NCBI RefSeq assembly: GCF_043945595.1
Contig: NZ_JBIFNP010000001.1
Coordinates: forward strand, 4,774,001-4,838,000
Origin: Paenibacillus_S sp043945595
GTDB lineage: Bacteria > Bacillota > Bacilli > Paenibacillales > NBRC-103111
Direction of reading: 5' to 3'
Length of the DNA: 64,000 nucleotides
Both the position numbers and the translations under genes were made by a program. Below the pieces are notes generated by a model. It was not told the DNA's origin and did not search any database. It saw nothing but the letters and a program-made list of their open reading frames with translations. Of the stretch, positions 57,382-64,000 are shown in pieces; the first letter of the stretch is position 1; every line of letters starts with the position of its first letter.

Positions 57382-58212
57382 TTAACCTTTAACCGCACCC
57401 ATCGTAAGTCCGCGGACCATCTTGCGCTGCAAAGCAATCGTGAACACTGCGATCGGAATAATGATCATCGTTCCCGCCGCTGCAATTTGTCCCCACAGTA
57501 CGCTGACTGGAGTCGCATACTCGTTAAGCCCCACAGGCGCTGTTCGGACGTGCGGCCCGGACAAAATGTTGGCGAACAAAAACTCGTTCCAGGCAAAAAT
57601 AAACGAAAGCAGTCCGGCGGATACAAGCCCCGGCCCGACGATAGGTAAAATTACACGGAAGAACGCGCTAAAGCGATTGCAGCCGTCGACCAGCGCAGAT
57701 TCCTCGATCTCCCCTGGCACATCCTTAAAGAAGCCGTACAGCAGCCAAGTCGCCAACGGAAGATTCATAAAGGAATACATCAGAACCAATGCCGTATAAG
57801 TGTCCAGCATATTTAGCTTCGAGAAGACGATATAAATCGGCAAAATCGAAACAATCGGCGGAACGATCCGCAGCGTCAAGATCCATGTCAGCACATTTTT
57901 AGCACCTGCCAGCTTATATCTGGCAAACGGGTACGCGATGCCGCTCCCTAGAATGACCGCGATCACCGTAGACAATACAGACACATACAAGCTATTGAAC
58001 AAATATTTCAGGAAGTTTTTTTCCAGCAGAACGGTTTTGTAATTGTCCCACGTAACGGCAAATGTCCATTTCGGGACGCTTGTGAACGCATCCGTCTGGT
58101 TTTTCAAAGAAGTTACAATCATCCAAAAGATTGGAAATACAAAGACGAGCATCGAGATGATGATGATGGCGTAGAGCAAGAGAAGCGTCGCTTTGTTGTC
58201 GGAGTTCCTCAT
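57382..58212 (-). CDS. Carbohydrate ABC transporter permease (MalG-like), second operon
   Basis: A 276-residue CUT1 permease with six helices. The EAA loop is GEIEESALVDGCNRFSAFFRVILPIVGPGL, and the end is RKMVRGLTMGAVKG. Start ATG 58212 (MRNSDNKATLLL) overlaps the MalF-like stop (ATGA); the longer frame upstream is not supported. Its 3' end is 122 bases from the IS110 transposase start, and that gap contains the transposase promoter region and the operon-element junction. Confidence 0.92.
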   Translation of the reverse strand: MRNSDNKATLLLLYAIIIISMLVFVFPIFWMIVTSLKNQTDAFTSVPKWTFAVTWDNYKTVLLEKNFLKYLFNSLYVSVLSTVIAVILGSGIAYPFARYKLAGAKNVLTWILTLRIVPPIVSILPIYIVFSKLNMLDTYTALVLMYSFMNLPLATWLLYGFFKDVPGEIEESALVDGCNRFSAFFRVILPIVGPGLVSAGLLSFIFAWNEFLFANILSGPHVRTAPVGLNEYATPVSVLWGQIAAAGTMIIIPIAVFTIALQRKMVRGLTMGAVKG

Positions 58213-59099
58213 GATTTCCCCTCCATCTCGAAAACATCCATTTTTTTCATCATGTAAGTAAGCAGGCTGACTACAACAATCAGCATGATGACGCAAATCG
58301 CGGCGCCGTAACCGAAATCTAGAAACTTGAAGCCTTTATCGTAAACAATCCAGCTTAGTGTCGAAGTCACGTTAATAGGTCCGCCTTTAGTCATCATGTA
58401 GATGGTGTCATAAATGCGAAACGAGTCGATCGTTCTCAGCAGAACAGCAATTGAGATAATGCGGGAAAGCTGCGGAATCGTAACATAACGGAATGCCTGC
58501 CATGCGGTGGCTCCGTCTATATTGGCCGCCTCATACGGCTCGTCAGGAATACCCTTCAATCCGGCGAGCAATATAATCATCATAAACGGGGTCCATTGCC
58601 ATATATCGGTTACAATCAAAGCAGGCAAAGCCATATGAGGATCGGACAGCCAAGCGGTTCTCGACAACCCAAGCATTTCCGCAAAATAATTGAGCACTCC
58701 GTACTGATCGTTCATCATAAAGCGGAACATTAAGCCGACTACGGTCGGCGCCATTGCGATCGGCAGCAGAATCAGTGATTGAAACCACTTCTGCCCTAGG
58801 CTAATCCGGTTGACGATGACGGCTAATGCCAGTCCGATCAGGAATTCCAGGACGACCGTGCTGGCGACGAAGATCGCTGTCACCTTGAGAGCGTTCCAGA
58901 AATTATGGTCTTGAAACAAATTGATGTAGTTCTTGAATCCGACTAAGGGATTGTTGATGCCCACGGGACTGTACTTCTGGAAGCTAATCTTCACCAGAAA
59001 CAGAAACGGATAAATCGAAAACAGGGCAAGCAGCAATATCCCCGGCACCATAACCAGGTATGGCCCGCTTCTATTCAGCTTCAGATTATTCATGTTCAA
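58209..59099 (-). CDS. Carbohydrate ABC transporter permease (MalF-like), second operon
   Basis: A 296-residue CUT1 permease with six helices: PYLVMVPGILLLALFSIYPFLFLV at the N-terminus, the EAA loop GIPDEPYEAANIDGATAWQAFRYVTIPQL, and IYDTIYMMTKGGPINVTSTLSW. It lies 50 bases after the binding-protein gene and is coupled to the MalG-like gene by an ATGA overlap. Confidence 0.93.
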   Translation of the reverse strand: MNMNNLKLNRSGPYLVMVPGILLLALFSIYPFLFLVKISFQKYSPVGINNPLVGFKNYINLFQDHNFWNALKVTAIFVASTVVLEFLIGLALAVIVNRISLGQKWFQSLILLPIAMAPTVVGLMFRFMMNDQYGVLNYFAEMLGLSRTAWLSDPHMALPALIVTDIWQWTPFMMIILLAGLKGIPDEPYEAANIDGATAWQAFRYVTIPQLSRIISIAVLLRTIDSFRIYDTIYMMTKGGPINVTSTLSWIVYDKGFKFLDFGYGAAICVIMLIVVVSLLTYMMKKMDVFEMEGKS

Positions 59100-59149
59100 C
59101 TCTCCCGTTTAAAAATGGAAGGGGGGAGCCCCCCTCCCTCAACACTTTT

Positions 59150-60538
59150 TTATTTCAACATTTTGTTAACCGCCTCGTCCGCTTTCTTGAGCGCTTCTTC
59201 TACCGTAATCTGCTTCAGCTGGGCTGCGCTTAAATATTCGGAAACGGTGCTCTCCCATTTCTCTTCTTGCGGAAAGAACGGACGGGCTTTTGCCGTTTTC
59301 ATCGCTCCTTGCAATGCGGTATAGCGGCGGAACTTCTTCACGTCAGTGCCTTCGATTTTCATATCGATCAGGGACGGATCGGCATACGATTCCGTGCGTA
59401 CCGGGTCGCCGGCGCCCATCTTCGCTTGAGTTACGTCGTTTTGTTTATTTTCGAGCCATGCCATAAACTTGAAGGCCTCTTCCGGATGCTTGGACGTCTT
59501 CGGAATAACATCCGCCCAGCCGGCCAGGTGCGGCACGGATTGCTTCATTTCCGGCACCTGCACGAAGTCCCACTTCCCTACGGTTTTGGACTTCTTCGGA
59601 TCATCCACTTCGAATGCCGACCAGGACCAGTGAATGGCCATCGCCAGTTTTCCTTGTGCCGCATCGGATGCTACCTCTGCGAAGGTATAATCGTTCACTC
59701 CCGGAGGCGAGTATTTCAGTAAGTCCACCCATGTTTTCGTAGCCTCCACAGCTTCAGGCGTAGACAAGGAGGAGGTCATCTTGTCCCAATTGATGACGTC
59801 AGCGCCGTTGGAATACATGAACGTGAGCCATGTATGCACGTTACCGAAGCCTTTGCTGCCTTGCGCCGCCCAGCCGTACAGCTTCTGGCCGTTTACGGTT
59901 TTGCCGTTGAAGAATTGCGCGGCTTCTTGAAACTGTTTCATGGTCTTAGGCGGTGCCAGGTCGTAGCCGAATTGGGCTTTGAATTCCTTCTTCATCGTCT
60001 CATCGTTGAACAAGTCCGAACGATACCAGAGCACATGAGGGTGAATCGTTTGCGGCAATCCGTAGATCGTGCCGCCATTGCCGAAGGAGCCGTTTTTGCC
60101 GTTCCATTGGGTCAGCGCAAGCGCTCTCGGCAAATATTTGGATGTATCCATATTATTTTTCTTGATGAAGTCGTCCAGTGGATACAAGCTTTCCGTAGAA
60201 GCGAACTCAGGAATCCAGTTATAATCGACGTTGAACAAATCGTAGTTCGCTTGTCCGGCAATGGATAACGCTAATTTCTGATAAATGACGTCTCGTCCGA
60301 CAAGCTCGACATTCACTTTAACGCCTGTCTCTTTCTCGTATTGCTTGGCGAGCTCCTGAGTCGCTTCACCCCATGTCGCTCCCAGCATAACGGCGTTTAA
60401 AGTGACTTGCTCGCCGCTTTTGCCCGCATCGGCATTTGGTAAATTTGCAGCATTTTTATCGGCGGAATTCGTGGAGCAAGCACTAAGAAGAAGTGCGGTG
60501 CCGAGTATGGTAAGAAGCGGTTTCTTTGTCCATTTCAT
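59150..60538 (-). CDS. Extracellular sugar-binding lipoprotein (family 1), second operon
   Basis: A 462-residue binding protein. Lipoprotein signal KKPLLTILGTALLLSACS with lipobox LSAC. The mature part has ELAKQYEKETGVKVNVELV, YDLFNVDYNWIPEFASTESLYPLDDF and a GWADVIPKTSKHPEEAFKFMAWL segment typical of the family. The ligand is not known; the catabolic genes around it point to a monosaccharide or sugar acid. It is preceded by the Zn dehydrogenase gene (26 bases). Confidence 0.93.
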   Translation of the reverse strand: MKWTKKPLLTILGTALLLSACSTNSADKNAANLPNADAGKSGEQVTLNAVMLGATWGEATQELAKQYEKETGVKVNVELVGRDVIYQKLALSIAGQANYDLFNVDYNWIPEFASTESLYPLDDFIKKNNMDTSKYLPRALALTQWNGKNGSFGNGGTIYGLPQTIHPHVLWYRSDLFNDETMKKEFKAQFGYDLAPPKTMKQFQEAAQFFNGKTVNGQKLYGWAAQGSKGFGNVHTWLTFMYSNGADVINWDKMTSSLSTPEAVEATKTWVDLLKYSPPGVNDYTFAEVASDAAQGKLAMAIHWSWSAFEVDDPKKSKTVGKWDFVQVPEMKQSVPHLAGWADVIPKTSKHPEEAFKFMAWLENKQNDVTQAKMGAGDPVRTESYADPSLIDMKIEGTDVKKFRRYTALQGAMKTAKARPFFPQEEKWESTVSEYLSAAQLKQITVEEALKKADEAVNKMLK

Positions 60539-60564
60539 TGGAATGGAACCCCCTACGGTTAGTT

Positions 60565-61602
60565 TTAGTTGTCCGTGCAGTCTACCATAATTTTGATGAT
60601 ATCTTTGTTATGAATCGCTTCTTGCAGGCCGTCAACAATATTGGTCAGTGGAATCGTTTTGCTGATAATTTCGGTCGGCTTGAAGCGTTTGCTGGAAATC
60701 AATTGAATCGCTCTCACCCATGTATCGTAAGTGCCCGCATAGGAACCGACGATCGTCAGCTCTTTGCTGTAAATTTCGAACGGCTTCACTTCCATCGTCG
60801 CATGAGCCGGAGCGGCTCCGTACGTAACGAGCGTGCCGCCTCTTCTTACCATTTGGAACGCCTGCTGGTAGGTCGGTATCGCGCCCACCGCTTCAATCAC
60901 ATAGTCGGCGCCTCTTCCTTCGGTCAGGTCGCGCACCGCTTGAACAGGATCCTGCGCCGAAGCATCGATGACATAGTCCACGCCGAGACTGCGCGCCTTC
61001 TCGATCCGCGCCGCATTCATTTCGCTCATGATGACGGTGCTTGCGCCGTTCATTTTGGCGAGCTGCGCATGAACCAGACCCATCGGACCTGCACCAATAA
61101 TCGCTACTGTACTGCCCATCGTAATATTGGCTCGCTCCTGGCCGCGAATGACACAGGCGAGCGGTTCGATATAGGCGGCCTCTTCCCAGGTCATATCCGC
61201 CGGGAGCTTGTAAATATTGGATTCAGGCACCTTCACATATTGCGCGAACGCCCCGTTGATATGAACGCCGATTTGCGTGATCTGTTCGCAAAACAGCTTT
61301 TGTCCCATTCTACAGTAGAAGCATTTGCCGCAGCTGATATTGATATCCGCCGTTACCTTGTCGCCAATCCCGACAGTTGTGACAGCAGAGCCGATTTGGA
61401 CGACTTCCCCGGAAAATTCGTGTCCTTGAATGAGCGGAGTCGGCACCGGGAAATGTCCACGGTAAATGTGCGGATCCGTACCGCAGATGCCGCATCGCTG
61501 CACGGCAATGAGAACTTCATGCTCGGAAATGTCTGGAACGGCTACTTCTTCGATTCTCATATCTTCAGGCTTGTGCAGTACTGCTGCAAACATTGTATTC
61601 AT
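60565..61602 (-). CDS. Zinc-dependent medium-chain alcohol/sugar dehydrogenase
   Basis: A 345-residue MDR enzyme of the sorbitol/threonine dehydrogenase type. Catalytic zinc site: CGICGTDPHIYRG, then GHEFSGEV. Structural zinc: CGKCFYCRMGQKLFC. NAD-binding motif: VAIIGAGPMGLVHAQLA with the strand end in VIMSEMNAAR. Start ATG 61602. It follows the first epimerase gene by 14 bases and precedes the binding protein. It would oxidise a polyol or sugar from the imported substrate. Confidence 0.93.
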   Translation of the reverse strand: MNTMFAAVLHKPEDMRIEEVAVPDISEHEVLIAVQRCGICGTDPHIYRGHFPVPTPLIQGHEFSGEVVQIGSAVTTVGIGDKVTADINISCGKCFYCRMGQKLFCEQITQIGVHINGAFAQYVKVPESNIYKLPADMTWEEAAYIEPLACVIRGQERANITMGSTVAIIGAGPMGLVHAQLAKMNGASTVIMSEMNAARIEKARSLGVDYVIDASAQDPVQAVRDLTEGRGADYVIEAVGAIPTYQQAFQMVRRGGTLVTYGAAPAHATMEVKPFEIYSKELTIVGSYAGTYDTWVRAIQLISSKRFKPTEIISKTIPLTNIVDGLQEAIHNKDIIKIMVDCTDN

Positions 61603-61616
61603 CTGTGATTTCCTCC

Positions 61617-62450
61617 TTAAGCAATCGAAGCGAATAGCGCTTTCAGGTAATCGATCGATTCCTTCGTATATTCGTCGTAATACTCTTCGCAGCGCACGCC
61701 GCTGAATGGATCAGCAAACGGAGGCAGCAGTTCCATTGAGATGTAGCCTTCATATTGAATATCAACCAGCACTTGGGCGATCGACTTGAAATCGATATGC
61801 CCTTTGCCCGGCGCCGCGCGATTACTGTCGGCAAAATGCACGTAATACAGCTTGCTTCCGACGCTGCGGAACGCTTCGACGATATCGATTTCCTCAATGT
61901 TCATATGATAGGTATCGCCCATGACACCGACGTTCGGCAAATTGATTTCGTTAACAAGCTCAAACGATTGTTCTACCCGGTTGATCAAATATGTCTCATA
62001 GCGGTTCCACGGCTCGACTGTAAGCCGAATGCCATGGGCTCCTGCGTACAGACCGGCTTCCTTGATCCCTTCCGCCGCCCATCGCAGCTCGGTATCCCGA
62101 TCCGCCTCTGCGTGGATTTTCATATTCGCGGTCGGCGTGACGGAGATGCCTTTAGCACCGATCGTTTTGGCAAAGTCAACACATTGCTTGAGGTATCGAA
62201 CCGCATTTCGCCGAACCTCAGGCTTACTGGAAACCAAATCGCGCTCAGTCGTATAAATCGCGCAGATGGAGGACGCTTCCAACTGATGTTGCTCGAGCAG
62301 GCTGCGGATGTACTGTGCGTCCATCGTTTCCGGCTCCCCTACAAACTCCGCGGCATCGTACCCGAATCCGGCGATTCTTTTGATCCCCTGCTTGATATGC
62401 TCACCGGCGTAAACCAGCGTATTGTAAGAAAATTTGATGTCGTTACTCAT
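61617..62450 (-). CDS. Sugar phosphate isomerase/epimerase (TIM barrel), first gene of the operon
   Basis: A 277-residue xylose-isomerase-like barrel. Metal ligands as in tagatose/psicose 3-epimerases: Glu in LTVEPWNRYETY, Asp in GVMGDTYHMNIEE, His in YYVHFADSNR, Glu in YISMELLPPF. It is a paralogue of 54718-55545 (shared phrases SICAIYTTERDL/SICGIYTEERDL). ATG 62450 follows AGAGGAGG. It heads the operon, with a dyad and a cre-like site upstream. Confidence 0.92.
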   Translation of the reverse strand: MSNDIKFSYNTLVYAGEHIKQGIKRIAGFGYDAAEFVGEPETMDAQYIRSLLEQHQLEASSICAIYTTERDLVSSKPEVRRNAVRYLKQCVDFAKTIGAKGISVTPTANMKIHAEADRDTELRWAAEGIKEAGLYAGAHGIRLTVEPWNRYETYLINRVEQSFELVNEINLPNVGVMGDTYHMNIEEIDIVEAFRSVGSKLYYVHFADSNRAAPGKGHIDFKSIAQVLVDIQYEGYISMELLPPFADPFSGVRCEEYYDEYTKESIDYLKALFASIA

Positions 62451-62486
62451 AGCATGAAGACCTCCTCTTTTTTGATGACTTGCTGT

Positions 62487-62551
62487 TCATGCTTCAATCA
62501 TACAGACAGAACGTTTTCTATTAAACATGGTGAAATTAATGTTTCACCATG
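62487..62551. promoter_or_regulatory. Regulatory region of the second sugar operon: dyad and cre-like site
   Basis: A perfect inverted repeat with 10-bp arms CATGGTGAAA (62526-62535) and TTTCACCATG (62542-62551), 6-base spacer, lies 76 bases upstream of the first gene. On the plus strand it is followed by TTTTTT, so it could also end plus-strand transcripts. Between it and the gene, AGAAAACGTTCT (about 62508-62519) resembles a catabolite-responsive element. No binding data. Confidence 0.45.
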
Positions 62552-62576
62552 GTTTTTTAGTGAATGCTTCGTCAAA

Positions 62577-64000
62577 AAAGAGAAGAGACTGTCTTAAAAG
62601 TAGGAATCAAGAATCGAGAGAGACGCCAAATTCGCAAGTGCAGTACATTCTTAAAGCAATAAAGGAGCTAGACAACCTGTATCTGTCTCGCTCTTTTATT
62701 TTTGGCGTCTACCGACGCTTTCTTCAGCAGATTATGAGCGAACGGAAGCTACCCGACCTCCAGGCTAACTTTGGATAGGCCCCGAAGCAGGAATCGTTTG
62801 AGTCCTCAGTTGTTCTTGATGTTCCAAATACAGGCACCGGTTCGATCATACGTCAAACGGCTAGCGCGTAACCGTCTTCGCTGCGGAGTTTTTCACGCGC
62901 TTGATTTTTAAGACGCAAGTAGTTCATACTCACTTTCACTTCACGATTGCCTTGTGTTTTTGTGCATTGTGGTTTTAACAGGCAGCCTTCACAACTTGAA
63001 CTCCGGTAATGACGGTACTCGATTTCTTATCTACTTTCTGTTGTTTCCTTGCTTGCTCTCAGGAAATGAGGGTTTGTCCCGCCGCACACGTCCACGCATC
63101 TGCTTCGGCATCATACATCCAGTTGTCGATCTCGCTCATATCTGCGTGCCATGCTTTGCTTTTTTCCCGGTGATAAGTGCTGTACTTGACGATGGCCTTG
63201 ATTTTATTTTCTTCTAACCTTTTCGAGGTGGGGAATGAGGCAGCGTGCATCTGTAGGCCGCTGATGAACATTGTAGCCAAGGATGAATTGATTTTCAGTA
63301 CCCATTTGCACATTGTAACCCGGCTTGAGCTGGCCGTTTCGCATGTGGTCTTCCTTCATACGCATAAATGTAGCATCTTTGTCGGTTTTACTGTAACTGT
63401 TCCTATTTCCTAAAATATCTTCCTGTGATTCGTATTTTTGAAGACGAGGGAGCAGATCTTTTCGGAGGGTACGCGCGGCTTTCTTCAACGGCTTATCTTT
63501 CGGTTTTTCCTGCAGTCTTTCTAGTTTCTTGACCGCAAGCTCCAACTTTTCACTGGTGATCTCTGAGGCCCCGCCTAGCTTTGAAGGTCCTGACCATCGT
63601 GTGCCAGGTCTTCTTGTTTTTCAGGTTCTTTAATAGTGGCAAACAGCGCTTGTACCTTTTCCTGAAGTTTGGTCTTATGCTTCTGGGTGGCCTTTCCCCA
63701 GACAAACGTATACCGGCTGGCATTGCCTTCAATCTTGGTTCCGTTAACAAAGTAGTGTCCAAGCTGTACAGAGCTCTTGTCGGCGAGCCATTGAAGAACC
63801 GCGGTAAATACAGTCTCCAGGACCGCTTTCATACGTTCGGAACAAAACCGATTCAGGGTACGGAAGTCTGGACGCTACCTGCCGGCGATCCACATAAATA
63901 TGATGTTCTCACGAACCGCTTTGGCGATCTGACGGGAGGAGTAAATTCGCTGGGTGTAGGCATAGCGTAATGCGCATGCTGACAAACTTGAATTTTTCCA
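62577..64000 (-). mobile_element. Decayed IS1182-family element, truncated by the window edge
   Basis: Minus-strand pieces of one transposase are spread over several frames: YTQRIYSSRQIAKAVREN and GR-stop-RPDFRTLNRF (63840-63960), MKAVLETVFTAVLQWLADK and HYFVNGTKIEGNASRYTFVW (63575-63832), GNRNSYSKTDKDATFMRMKED and YNVQMGTENQFILGYNVHQ (63204-63545), DNWMYDAEADAWTCAAGQ (63059-63313), CEGCLLKPQCTKTQGNREVKV, then FLLRGLSKVSLEVG and AHNLLKKASVDAKN near 62700. Frame changes and internal stops show decay. The left end is near 62577, where AGAGACTGTCTTAAAAGTAG resembles IS1182 termini. Confidence 0.82.

Noticed and set aside
62527..62778. Plus-strand open frame of 83 codons
   Set aside because: It is the opposite strand of the decayed IS1182 transposase and its end; composition is not protein-like.
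1..64000. CRISPR array, tRNA or rRNA genes
   Set aside because: No regularly spaced direct repeats and no recognisable tRNA or rRNA sequences were seen on either strand.

Overview
The window looks like a piece of a Paenibacillus-type chromosome (Bacillota). Reasons: YesM/YesN-type two-component genes and a large membrane-bound AraC regulator, sugar ABC transporters that lack their own ATPase, class Ib ribonucleotide reductase, cydABDC order, strong AGGAGG-type ribosome binding sites and many Rho-independent terminators. Base composition is mixed: most of the window is near 50% GC, and about 19.4-26.8 kb is clearly AT-richer. No rRNA, tRNA or CRISPR array was seen.

Layout. 0-4.2 kb: two-component pair plus an AraC-type sensor-regulator, all on the minus strand. 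4.4-10.7 kb: a peptide/nickel-type ABC transporter with a SAM methyltransferase, behind a cobalamin riboswitch and terminator. 10.8-14.6 kb: nrdI-nrdE-nrdF behind a second cobalamin riboswitch. 14.7-18.9 kb: NUDIX gene, then metE-glyA with a palindromic MET-box-like site at the metE promoter. 19-26.8 kb: AT-rich island of small unknown genes, a nitrilase-family gene, ABC-exporter debris and a three-gene glycan cluster (polyprenyl-phosphate sugar transferase, GT4 glycosyltransferase, FAD protein). 27-33 kb: oxidoreductases with TetR and AraC regulators. 33.1-40.2 kb: respiratory block (ctaM-like, degenerate receiver, cydC, cydD, cydB, cydA). 40.4-45.6 kb: TetR gene, gene relics, DUF2306 protein, IS3-family relic, NarL-type two-component pair. 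45.7-52.7 kb: sugar ABC transporter with two glycoside-hydrolase-like genes. 53.2-62.5 kb: a second sugar operon (two epimerases, two dehydrogenases, ABC transporter) interrupted by an IS110-family element. 62.6-64 kb: decayed IS1182-family element running off the window.

How it fits together. The left half shows B12 economy: the B12-independent ribonucleotide reductase and a probable cobalt or cobalt-chelate importer are both under B12 riboswitches, next to the B12-independent methionine synthase. The right half is carbohydrate scavenging.

Most striking observation. Eight frame breaks interrupt seven otherwise well-conserved genes (yesM-like kinase, AraC regulator, solute-binding protein, tagO-like gene, aldo-keto reductase, cydD twice, glycosidase). 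All eight lie on a GGACC/GGTCC-like motif; five read GGTTC on the plus strand. This suggests a systematic effect at a modified GGWCC site (base-calling error or mutation hotspot) rather than random gene decay. True decay is also present, in the transposase and gene relics.
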